Positions 29,054 to 37,213 of a stretch of 64,000 bases of DNA are shown in pieces (position 1 is the first letter of the stretch; each line of letters opens with the position of its first letter). This DNA comes from Leptospira montravelensis (GTDB lineage: Bacteria > Spirochaetota > Leptospiria > Leptospirales > Leptospiraceae), in assembly GCF_004770045.1 (NCBI RefSeq), contig NZ_RQFO01000016.1, forward strand, positions 335,501 to 399,500. Direction: 5' to 3'. The notes below the pieces were generated by a model, which searched no databases, had not been told where the DNA came from, and worked only from the letters and a program-made list of their open reading frames with translations. The position numbers and the translations under genes are program-made.

Positions 29054-30142
29054 ATGAACCAAAAACGAATTTATTTATATCCTTTTTTCATCATCTTTTT
29101 TGTCTTTCTAGTTGATAAACTAGTTTGTATACCTGAATTAAGAGAAGCAGGTAGAAGAGCTTACAAATCTGGACAAAACGTACTGGTTGGCTTACCAAAA
29201 GTATGGGAAGAAGATAAAAAACTCCAATCTGAAAATACCAAAGTGGTAGTTGTGACAGGCACTTCTCGTTCTGACATTTTTCACGAATGGGAACAAATTC
29301 CAGTAAACCAATCTACTTATACAGGACCGATTTATTTCGAAACTAGGTCTTCCATCAAAGCATCAGAGTATTTTTTATTTTATTTAATGATTCAATCGAT
29401 GACTAAGTCGGGTTTTAAACCAGATTTATTGTTTTTGGAATTTTCAGAAGAGATGTTAAATGAAAACAATGTGTTTTCTTATAAATCCAAATGGCAAGAG
29501 TTAATGTTACATGAAGATGAGTTAATCGACATCTATCCAACATTTAATTTTAAATACCAAAGAGAAATATTATCTAAATTATTTTTTCTTTCCTATAACT
29601 ATCATTTTAGTCCGACACAAGGTGTATCAAATTGGATCAAAGGTAAAACTGCTAACGACGATACATATTTCATTGCGCTTGCGTCCTATTTAAATAAGAA
29701 AAGGCCGTTCGATCCGAAAAAAATTGGAATCACATTAGATAATTTTTCACCGCAAGAATACAAAGATAGAATCGTAGATTATAGTGAATCTCAACGTGAA
29801 CTTTTGCTAACAAATTATACTTTTTCAGAAACTGAATATGGTTTTCTAAAAAAAATCCTCCAACATGCAGAGGAACATAATATTCCAACAGTCCTTTGGG
29901 AACCGCAAGTCCACCCCTATTACAGCCAACTGAGAAAATCAATCACTGGGGGAAATTTATTGGAAACGTTTGGCCGACCATTGGTGAATGCAAATTCAAA
30001 AAATATTCGTCTCATCTCCTTAAATAAAGGGAATACGAATTGTAAAACTTTTGTGGATAGTAGCCATGTTTCTCCAATTTGTGTACCTGAAATAGCAGAT
30101 AAGTTATTGCAAATTGCAAAGGAGATACCAAACTTCAAGTAA
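29054..30142 (+). CDS. SGNH-like acyltransferase partner (DUF1574-type)
   Basis: This is a 362-residue protein with an N-terminal signal-anchor (~7-24). The N-terminal part has VVVTGTSRSDIF with S71 in a GxSxS-like context. The C-terminal part has FVDSSHVSP with D335 and H338, the D-x-x-H arrangement of SGNH hydrolases. I recall a Leptospira-expanded DUF1574 family beside MBOAT genes with this layout; the assignment rests on layout and motifs, not a search. It would act in the periplasm with the MBOAT enzyme eight bases upstream. The following gene starts four bases after its stop. Confidence 0.75.
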   Translation: MNQKRIYLYPFFIIFFVFLVDKLVCIPELREAGRRAYKSGQNVLVGLPKVWEEDKKLQSENTKVVVVTGTSRSDIFHEWEQIPVNQSTYTGPIYFETRSSIKASEYFLFYLMIQSMTKSGFKPDLLFLEFSEEMLNENNVFSYKSKWQELMLHEDELIDIYPTFNFKYQREILSKLFFLSYNYHFSPTQGVSNWIKGKTANDDTYFIALASYLNKKRPFDPKKIGITLDNFSPQEYKDRIVDYSESQRELLLTNYTFSETEYGFLKKILQHAEEHNIPTVLWEPQVHPYYSQLRKSITGGNLLETFGRPLVNANSKNIRLISLNKGNTNCKTFVDSSHVSPICVPEIADKLLQIAKEIPNFK

Positions 30143-30146
30143 GGTC

Positions 30147-30542
30147 ATGAAGTTAAATCTGAAAAAACTCAGGTTCTGGAAGAAAATTTTTCTATTTAGC
30201 TTTGTCTTCTTATTTTCTGCAAATTTCATGTACCAACGCATTGTTGACAATGAAATCAATTGTGGACTCATCGGTTCTCCAGAAAGTGGATGCCCCTATG
30301 CATTTTTAGATCATGCCTTAGGATTGAATCCTGGCCATGATCTGCAGGAAGAAGGAGAACATGCTGATCATGTTTGTTTCTCTTGCCCTTGTAATTTGAT
30401 CATGTCTTGCTCCTGGGATTTGTATTTGTCTCACGTACGAATCCAACTTCATAAAGTTTATATCAGCCAAACCGAAATTCTTATCCCAAAACTAGTAACA
30501 TTAAATAATTTTTTCCGACCACCTAAACATAACTTCTCTTAG
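30147..30542 (+). CDS. Small secreted His/Cys-rich protein before czcCBA
   Basis: This is 131 residues from the ATG at 30147, chosen over an earlier in-frame ATG at 30114 that would overlap the previous gene. The signal sequence (KKIFLFSFVFLFSANF) is followed by a mature part with a His/Cys cluster (GEHADHVCFSCPCNLIMSC) and a C-terminal FFRPP. It resembles small periplasmic proteins found just upstream of CusA/CzcA-type pumps in other phyla (DUF2946/DUF6660-like: a His-x-Cys cluster plus a short Pro-rich end). This is by memory and by context. Metal capture for the pump is a plausible role, by inference. Confidence 0.68.
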   Translation: MKLNLKKLRFWKKIFLFSFVFLFSANFMYQRIVDNEINCGLIGSPESGCPYAFLDHALGLNPGHDLQEEGEHADHVCFSCPCNLIMSCSWDLYLSHVRIQLHKVYISQTEILIPKLVTLNNFFRPPKHNFS

Positions 30543-30584
30543 TTGATTTGCAATTTAATTGCAAGAACACTTTTGGGAGGTTCT

Positions 30585-31916
30585 ATGTATTCTAATCTTT
30601 TCCCCAAACAACTTAGAGTAATGGTATGTTGTTTGGTTTATTTTTCTTTTACGGTGAAACCAATTCATTCGGAATCAATGAATTCCTATGGAGTTTCTTG
30701 TAAAAAGAATAGTTCCTTAGTGGAACTTAGCCATTGTATTGTCAGTAAACATCCGAACTTCCGAGTTGAAGAAATTAAACTAAAAGAAATTTCAGGTAGA
30801 AAAAAAATTGCTTCCTACTACTTTCCATCGAATCCCGTTTTCAGCAGTTATGTGGCGACAAGAAAAGGCGAGTCTTCTGGACCCACATTTTTATCAGGAC
30901 CAAATGCAGCTGACAACTTCCAGGTTATGGTAAACCAAGAAATTTTTACCAATGGAAAAAGAGAGATCTCAGTTCAAATCGCAGATGAAGAATTTAAGGC
31001 ACAAGTGATTCGGTTAGAATCGGTAAAAAGAACTTTAGAATTTGATGCATTAAAAAAGATAATCAGGTATCGTTATTTACTTTTGGAAGAAGAGAATAGC
31101 CTCAATAGCTTAAATCTTGTTAAAGAACTTAAAAAAGTTTCTAAAGCAAGAGTCAATGAAGGTTTAGCTCCAGGAATAGACGAATCACTCTCTGAATCGG
31201 AAGAAATCCGAATTTTTAAAATTTGGAACCAAACTCATAGGTTATCCGAAAATGCAAAATCTGAGTTAGAAGTATTACTTGGTTTACCGTTTGAATTAGA
31301 AATTATGCCGAATAATTACTGGATATTTCCAAAAGAATTACCTAAAGAAAAATCCGAGTTAATTCAAATGGCTATGCAATTGCGTCCAGAACTTTCGCTC
31401 TCAGAAAAGGAAATTGAATTGTCGATTTTACGACAAAACGAAGTTAGACGACAAAAAATTCCGAATGTAACTTTGGGAGCATTTGCACAAAACGATGGAT
31501 TTAATGAAAAAGTGGTGGGTGGAATGTTAAGTTTGCCATTAACCATTTGGCGTGATTACGAAGGCGAAACTTTCATCGCGACTTCAAAAGTTGATAGTTC
31601 AATAGAACTTAAAGAATCTGTTTCAAGAAATATTAAACAAGAAGTCCTCTTTGCATTTACCAACTTTATTTATCTTTCTGAAGAAATCAAACTTTATGAT
31701 AAAACCAAAATGGAACGAGCAGAAACTGATCTAAAAAATCTCCAGGAAGCAATCCAATTTGGTAAAATTAAAATCATCGATGCGATCAATCATCAAAGAA
31801 TTCTTTTACAAACAAAACTAAATTACCTGAACACAAAGTCAGAGTTTGAATTATCTCAAATTGAACTCGTTCGTGTTCTCGGCCTTACTAGCGACTCTTT
31901 AGAGGTCAAACCATGA
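30585..31916 (+). CDS. czcC: Outer-membrane efflux protein, CzcC/TolC family
   Basis: From the ATG at 30585 (GGGAGG four bases upstream) it is 443 residues. A frame reaching a TTG at 30543 exists but has no SD. It has a signal peptide, then two alpha-hairpin repeats typical of TolC-type channels (long helices around LKKIIRYRYLLLEEENSLNSL and a second copy in ~300-430). Adjacency to the CzcB adaptor (ATGA overlap) and CzcA pump fixes its role as the outer-membrane channel of an RND heavy-metal exporter. Confidence 0.88.
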   Translation: MYSNLFPKQLRVMVCCLVYFSFTVKPIHSESMNSYGVSCKKNSSLVELSHCIVSKHPNFRVEEIKLKEISGRKKIASYYFPSNPVFSSYVATRKGESSGPTFLSGPNAADNFQVMVNQEIFTNGKREISVQIADEEFKAQVIRLESVKRTLEFDALKKIIRYRYLLLEEENSLNSLNLVKELKKVSKARVNEGLAPGIDESLSESEEIRIFKIWNQTHRLSENAKSELEVLLGLPFELEIMPNNYWIFPKELPKEKSELIQMAMQLRPELSLSEKEIELSILRQNEVRRQKIPNVTLGAFAQNDGFNEKVVGGMLSLPLTIWRDYEGETFIATSKVDSSIELKESVSRNIKQEVLFAFTNFIYLSEEIKLYDKTKMERAETDLKNLQEAIQFGKIKIIDAINHQRILLQTKLNYLNTKSEFELSQIELVRVLGLTSDSLEVKP

Positions 31917-33052
31917 AAAAACAAATCATAATACTACTTAGCTCAATTCTACTTGTATTCATTTCAATATATTATTGGAAGATTAGAGAATCAAATTCCG
32001 TCTCTGAAATTGCAGGAGAAACTAAAGATGTTGTGAAAATTTTGGAGGGAAATAGAAAAAATTTACCTTTAGAAATTGAAGTAGCAAAAACCGAATCAAT
32101 TGAAACTAAAATTGAACTCATTGGTGAAACAGAAGCAGTACCCGATGCGATCATTGATGTACCAGCAAGAATCTCAGGGCGAATTACCTCTGTTTCCTTT
32201 GTGGAAGGTGATTCCGTTAAAAAAGGCCAAAAATTAGCAACCATCGATTCGCCAGAGTTAGCGAAACTAAGATCAGCTTATTTAGTAGCAAAATCTAAAT
32301 ACAATGCAGCAGAACAAAATTTGAATAGAATTAATTCATTAGTAAAAATGAATTTGGCCGCCAAACAAGAGCTTATTGATGCTGAATCAAATCTAAAAGT
32401 TATAGAATCTGAAAAAATTTCAGCAGAAGAAAACTTACGTGCGAACGGACTTGTCATTGATAATTCTGCTTCCGGCGTCTATCATGTTTTTTCTCCAAGA
32501 TCTGGACTAGCATTGTCACGAAACGCAATCCCAGGGTCTATTGTTTTAGGAAATCAAATCCTAACAACGATTGCAGAACTCTCTCAACTTTGGTTCCAAG
32601 CGAAAATCTTCGAGAATGATTTAAAATATCTCTCAGAGGGAATCCCTGGTAAAATTATACTAAATGCATATCCCGATTCTGAATTTGAAGGCATCTTGGA
32701 ACATATAGGTGAAAAAGTAGATCCCGAATCCAGAACTGTCCACGCTAGGTTAGTTTTTAAAAATAAAAACCGCAAAGCCAAAATAGGATTGTTTGGCAAA
32801 GCAGTTTTGAGTGTAAACGGTAGATTAGGTATCCATATTTTAGAAGAGGCGATCCAATCTTATCAAAATAAAAAATTTGTATTTGTTGAAACTAAAACTA
32901 ATGAATTCAAGTGGAATGAAATTTCAACAGGTATCACTACAGATGGGAAAACGGAAATCATTTCTGGAATTAATGAAGGTGACCGTGTAGTAACCAAAGG
33001 AGCCTTCGAACTCAAAGCAATTCTCTTCAAATCTACATTTGGTGGAGAATAA
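31913..33052 (+). CDS. czcB: RND periplasmic adaptor, CzcB-like
   Basis: This is a 379-residue membrane-fusion protein. Residues ~5-23 form the membrane anchor. A lipoyl/biotinyl-like half appears at GRITSVSFVEGDSVKKGQ (~83-100), then a coiled-coil hairpin (~110-165), the second lipoyl half at SPRSGLALSRNAIPGS, and a beta-barrel/proximal domain (~220-375) with EISTGITTDGKTEIISGINEGD. Visible metal-binding residues are few, with no obvious His- or Met-rich N-terminus. It overlaps czcC by four bases and precedes czcA by two bases. Confidence 0.9.
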   Translation: MKKQIIILLSSILLVFISIYYWKIRESNSVSEIAGETKDVVKILEGNRKNLPLEIEVAKTESIETKIELIGETEAVPDAIIDVPARISGRITSVSFVEGDSVKKGQKLATIDSPELAKLRSAYLVAKSKYNAAEQNLNRINSLVKMNLAAKQELIDAESNLKVIESEKISAEENLRANGLVIDNSASGVYHVFSPRSGLALSRNAIPGSIVLGNQILTTIAELSQLWFQAKIFENDLKYLSEGIPGKIILNAYPDSEFEGILEHIGEKVDPESRTVHARLVFKNKNRKAKIGLFGKAVLSVNGRLGIHILEEAIQSYQNKKFVFVETKTNEFKWNEISTGITTDGKTEIISGINEGDRVVTKGAFELKAILFKSTFGGE

Positions 33053-33054
33053 TC

Positions 33055-36000
33055 ATGGAATTTTTAACAAAAATTGTTCAAGTATCTTTACACAATCGGT
33101 TATTAGTTTTAATTATAACCGCATTACTCGTATTTGGTGGATTTTATTCACTTAACCATTTAAAAGTAGATGCAGTTCCTGACATTACAAATGTTCAAGT
33201 TCAGGTCATCACAACCTCACCTGCGTTATCTACATTGGAAATTGAGCAGTACATTACTCTGCCAGTAGAAAGAGCCATTACAGGAATACCCAATTTAATT
33301 GAAGTTCGATCTGTTTCTCGTTACGGTTTTTCCCTTGTTACAGCAGTATTTGCCGATGGAACTGATTTGTGGAAAAGTAGACAGTTAGTAAGTGAAAAAC
33401 TAACCGAAGCCTCCGAAAATATTCCAGCTATTTTTGGAAAACCAGTGATTGGCCCAATCACCACAGGCCTTGGAGAGGTTTTTCAGTTTACCTTAGAAAG
33501 CGAATTTCATAGTCAAATGGAACTCACTACCTATTTAAATTGGTATATCAATCCATCACTCAAAACCGTTCCAGGAATTGTAGAAGTAAATAGTTTCGGT
33601 GGAAAAACCAAACAATACCAAGTGATTGTGGATCCTTTTAAAGCTGCTTCTCTCGGTGTCTCTCTAAATCAAATTGTAAATGCAGTACAAAATAATAATC
33701 TTTCCACTGGTAGTGGATATATTGAAAAATCCGGCGAACAGTTGATTGTTGGTAGTGATGGATTATTAAAAACGACAACTGATTTTGAAAAAATCCAAGT
33801 TGGAAAAATGGGAGATGGTTTTCCCATTTATTTAAGTAGCATTGCCACAATTGTAGAAGGTCCTAGGTTGAGAAAAGGTGCAGCGACTGCTTCTGGTAAG
33901 GCCGAAGTGGTAGGAGCCGTAACACTGATGTTACTGGGAGAAAATTCATTAGAAGTAACAACGGCTGTAAAAGATAAAATTTCCCAAATCGAAAAAACTC
34001 TACCAACAGGTATGAAAATAAAACCCTACTATGATCGATCGATTATGGTAAAAAATACATTAAAAACCATTGTATGGAATCTTTCGGAAGGTGCCATTCT
34101 AGTAATCATTATTCTATTTTTGATGATTGGTGACTTCCGGTCAGGTCTTGTGATCGCTTCGGTCATTCCTCTTGCTATGTTATTTGCCATTACATTAATG
34201 TTTTTACGGGACCTCCCGGCAAACTTAATGTCTATGGGAGCAATAGATTTTGGACTGATAGTCGACGGAGCAGTCATATTGATTGAAAACTCACATAGAC
34301 GATTAGGATTAAAACGAAAAGAATTAAAACGAGATCTTACCGATGAGGAGCAAAAAGAAACCATTTTAACCGCTACCATCGAAGTCCGGAAAGCCACTAT
34401 TTATGGAGAGATCATAATAGGAATCGTTTACATCCCGATTCTTACATTAAGTGGAACAGAAGGAAAAATGTTCATTCCAATGGCTACAACCGTACTATTT
34501 GCACTTCTCGGTGCATTCTTTTTGACACTGACTCTAATTCCAGTACTTGCATCCTACTTTTTAAAAGGCGGCCATATTGCCGAAGGAGAAACAAAGTTTT
34601 TCCAAAAAATTCACAACTGGTATACTCCAAAATTGGATTATTGCCTAAGAGAATCTAAAAAAGTAACCTATTCTACAATCGGTATCCTAATCCTTTCTAT
34701 TGTTTTATTCTTCCGATTAGGTGGAGAATTCCTTCCTAAATTAGATGAAGGAAATTTACTAATCGAAATTAGTCGGTACCCATCAACCACATTAACAGAA
34801 TCTTTACAATCTTCTATGAAAATAGAAAAGGCTATTCTTAAAGAAATCTCAGAAATCACAGAAGTGGTTTCAAGAACAGGTTCTCCGGAATTGGCTATAG
34901 AACCAATGGGTGTCGAAAAAACAGATATGTATTTAGACATGAAACCTAGGTCAGAATGGAATTTAACCAAACAAGAGATTGAATCCAAACTACAAGAAAT
35001 TATAGAAAGAGTGACACCTCAAGTTGCATATGGTCTATCCCAACCTATTGAAATGCGTAACAATGAAATTATGGCAGGCATTCGAGCAGATGTAGGAATC
35101 AAAATATTTGGTGATGATCTAATTCAGTTAAAAACATTAGCGGAAGAAATATCCACAAAAATCAAACATGTTCCAGGAGTTGTCGATTTGCGGATCGAAC
35201 AATTGTATGGCCTAGAATACCTGCGAATAAAACCTAACAGAGAAAAGTTGGCTAGATATGACCAATCCATACTTGATGTAAACCGCGTCACAGAATCTAT
35301 ATCATCAGGTGTTCCTGCAGGTATTGTTTATGAAGGTATGAAACGTTTTGATATTACAGTTAAAACAGATGTAAGTGCAAATCCAGAACAAATTAAAAAT
35401 ATCCCAGTGAAAGTGGGGAATAAAACTTTTGCTCCATTACATGAACTATCGGAAATTCAAATCGAAGATGGTCCCGTACAAATTTACCATCAAAATCAAA
35501 ACCGCTATGCCCTAGTTCAATTTAACATTCGAGGAAGTGATATGGTAAGTACAGTAAATGCCGTACAAACCGTACTACAAAAAGAAATAAAATTTCCCTC
35601 TGGTTACCATTACACGACAGGTGGAGAATTTGAAAAATTTGAATCTGCAACACAAACACTTTATGTTGTTGTACCGATTATACTCCTTATCATTTTTTTG
35701 ATTCTCTATTTTGCATTTAACGAAGTATCTGCGGCTATAATTATATTCCTTAATGTTCCATTTGCAATCACGGGTGGAATTTTTGCTCTGTATCTCAGGG
35801 GTTTGCCATTTAGTATTTCTGCTGGAGTAGGTTTTATTGCTCTCTTTGGAATTGCTGTGCTCAATGGACTTGTGTTAATTAGCTTTATTCGTGACTTAGA
35901 ACATTCGGGAATGAAAAAAGAAGAAGCTATAAAAGAAGCCGCCATTTCAAGGTTACGTCCTGTACTCACAACAGCATTTCTTGCATCAATTGGGTTTATT

Positions 36001-36165
36001 CCAATGGCAATTAGCACATCACCAGGTGCAGAAGTCCAAAGACCTCTTGCTACCGTAGTAATTGGAGGGTTAGTTTCTGCAAGTGCCCTAACCCTTTTTG
36101 TTCTACCTCTCGTTTATTTGAAGTTTGCTGCAAAGAAAGTTTTCATGCTATCGAAAGAAGCATAA
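33055..36165 (+). CDS. czcA: RND heavy-metal efflux pump, CzcA-type (zinc/cobalt branch)
   Basis: This is a 1036-residue trimeric proton-antiporter that expels divalent metal. The TM4 motif reads D398-F-G-L-I-V-D404-G-A-V-I-L-I-E411-N, matching the HME1 (Co/Zn/Cd) signature DFG..VDGAV...EN, rather than the CusA-type pattern for monovalent Cu/Ag. This supports Zn/Co-type substrates; specificity remains an inference. N- and C-terminal halves each have the RND periplasmic loops (ITTSPALSTLEIEQYITLPVE, GTEGKMFIPMA, SGVPAGIVYEG). The 3' end overlaps the convergent dienelactone-hydrolase gene by 52 bases. Confidence 0.94.
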   Translation: MEFLTKIVQVSLHNRLLVLIITALLVFGGFYSLNHLKVDAVPDITNVQVQVITTSPALSTLEIEQYITLPVERAITGIPNLIEVRSVSRYGFSLVTAVFADGTDLWKSRQLVSEKLTEASENIPAIFGKPVIGPITTGLGEVFQFTLESEFHSQMELTTYLNWYINPSLKTVPGIVEVNSFGGKTKQYQVIVDPFKAASLGVSLNQIVNAVQNNNLSTGSGYIEKSGEQLIVGSDGLLKTTTDFEKIQVGKMGDGFPIYLSSIATIVEGPRLRKGAATASGKAEVVGAVTLMLLGENSLEVTTAVKDKISQIEKTLPTGMKIKPYYDRSIMVKNTLKTIVWNLSEGAILVIIILFLMIGDFRSGLVIASVIPLAMLFAITLMFLRDLPANLMSMGAIDFGLIVDGAVILIENSHRRLGLKRKELKRDLTDEEQKETILTATIEVRKATIYGEIIIGIVYIPILTLSGTEGKMFIPMATTVLFALLGAFFLTLTLIPVLASYFLKGGHIAEGETKFFQKIHNWYTPKLDYCLRESKKVTYSTIGILILSIVLFFRLGGEFLPKLDEGNLLIEISRYPSTTLTESLQSSMKIEKAILKEISEITEVVSRTGSPELAIEPMGVEKTDMYLDMKPRSEWNLTKQEIESKLQEIIERVTPQVAYGLSQPIEMRNNEIMAGIRADVGIKIFGDDLIQLKTLAEEISTKIKHVPGVVDLRIEQLYGLEYLRIKPNREKLARYDQSILDVNRVTESISSGVPAGIVYEGMKRFDITVKTDVSANPEQIKNIPVKVGNKTFAPLHELSEIQIEDGPVQIYHQNQNRYALVQFNIRGSDMVSTVNAVQTVLQKEIKFPSGYHYTTGGEFEKFESATQTLYVVVPIILLIIFLILYFAFNEVSAAIIIFLNVPFAITGGIFALYLRGLPFSISAGVGFIALFGIAVLNGLVLISFIRDLEHSGMKKEEAIKEAAISRLRPVLTTAFLASIGFIPMAISTSPGAEVQRPLATVVIGGLVSASALTLFVLPLVYLKFAAKKVFMLSKEA

Positions 36166-36920
36166 TCTGCTTTCTCATTATATGCTAGACCAGGTAACCC
36201 ATGTTTTTCGGAACCAGGTCTAGTAAATCCATGTACTGCTCCTGGATGAGAAACAAATATTACGGGAGCTTTTGCATCTGTCACTGTTTTAATAAAAGTC
36301 TCCACCGAAGCTTTAGGTACAAAAGGATCATCTGCACCATGATGCACTAAAACCTTACTTTTAATTTTTTTGGCTCCAGTTGCCAAATTTTTGCTACCCA
36401 AAAAACCGTGAAAGGAAACGACTCCACCTTTTAAATCAGCACCATCTAATGCTAGTTCAATGACACCCCCACCACCAAAACAATAACCAATGGCCCCAAT
36501 TTTACTCACATCAACATTGGGATTTGATTTTAGGATATCGATTGCTTTGTAGATTTTTTTAAGTATGATTTTGGGATCACCGTTGGCACCAGAAAGTTTT
36601 CCTGCTTCCACATGGTCCTTGGCAATAATTCCTTTTCCATAAACATCCATCACAAAGGCAACATAACCTAAATCGGCCAACTGTCTGGCACGTTGTTTTG
36701 GATATTCGTTTAATCCCCACCACTCGTGAATCACAAGAACACCAGGACGTTTTCCGGTAAGGGAAGAATCTGTGGCGAGATATCCTTCATACAATTTCCC
36801 GTCCAATTTATATTCCACTGGAGTTCCTGTGACCGTTGTTTTTACGGGAAGTTGCGCTGTTGGCACGCTCGCACACTGAATTGCCAATACGAGTGTAAAA
36901 ATAGAAATAAGTTGTTTCAT
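36114..36920 (-). CDS. Dienelactone hydrolase family lipoprotein
   Basis: This is a 268-residue alpha/beta hydrolase with a lipoprotein signal (FTLVLAIQCASVP, C16). The catalytic triad of the DLH family is visible: Cys147 (GYCFGGG), Asp198 (HHGADDPF) and His230 (GAVHGF), plus the glutamate in IHEWWGL (E66). The start at 36920 has GGAGAGG just upstream; a longer frame starts 12 codons earlier. A lipidated, exported DLH is atypical for a cytosolic catechol-degradation enzyme, so the substrate is unknown. Its 3' end lies inside the czcA gene by 52 bases. Confidence 0.88.
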   Translation of the reverse strand: MKQLISIFTLVLAIQCASVPTAQLPVKTTVTGTPVEYKLDGKLYEGYLATDSSLTGKRPGVLVIHEWWGLNEYPKQRARQLADLGYVAFVMDVYGKGIIAKDHVEAGKLSGANGDPKIILKKIYKAIDILKSNPNVDVSKIGAIGYCFGGGGVIELALDGADLKGGVVSFHGFLGSKNLATGAKKIKSKVLVHHGADDPFVPKASVETFIKTVTDAKAPVIFVSHPGAVHGFTRPGSEKHGLPGLAYNEKADYASFDSMKTFFAANFK

Positions 36921-37100
36921 ACCTCTCCTGTTCCGCCACAAAAAATGGAAAACCAAATCATGAAGCGGAGATAGTTTTGAATCTTAGTAGAAAACTAGAA
37001 AAAAAGAAACCTTAATTTCTCATTCAATTTCCAAGATTACGATCTTTAGGAAATTTAGTTACCACGTTCTTTTTTGTTTCAAAATCTTACGATACCCATA

Positions 37101-37116
37101 CGGTATACCGATCGGT
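37101..37116. promoter_or_regulatory. Two overlapping perfect palindromes upstream of an ACAD gene
   Basis: CGGTATACCG (37101-37110) and ACCGATCGGT (37107-37116) are perfect palindromes sharing four bases, about 100 bases before the acyl-CoA dehydrogenase ATG. Palindromes of the ACCGATCGGT kind are common operators for TetR-type regulators of fatty-acid genes; the identity of the regulator here is inferred only. The remainder of the 36921-37213 gap is AT-rich, with no gene. Confidence 0.5.
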
Positions 37117-37213
37117 TCACAAAATACCAAAGTGTTCCATTTTTTTTGTTATACGATTTTTTTTTATCGCCTAGCATTCCTGAAATTTATCTTCTAATCC
37201 AAAAGGAAATTAT

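Noticed and set aside
33055..36165. CusA-type copper/silver pump
   Set aside because: TM4 reads DFGLIVDGAVILIEN, the HME1 (Zn/Co) pattern, not the CusA-type one, so the copper assignment was not made.
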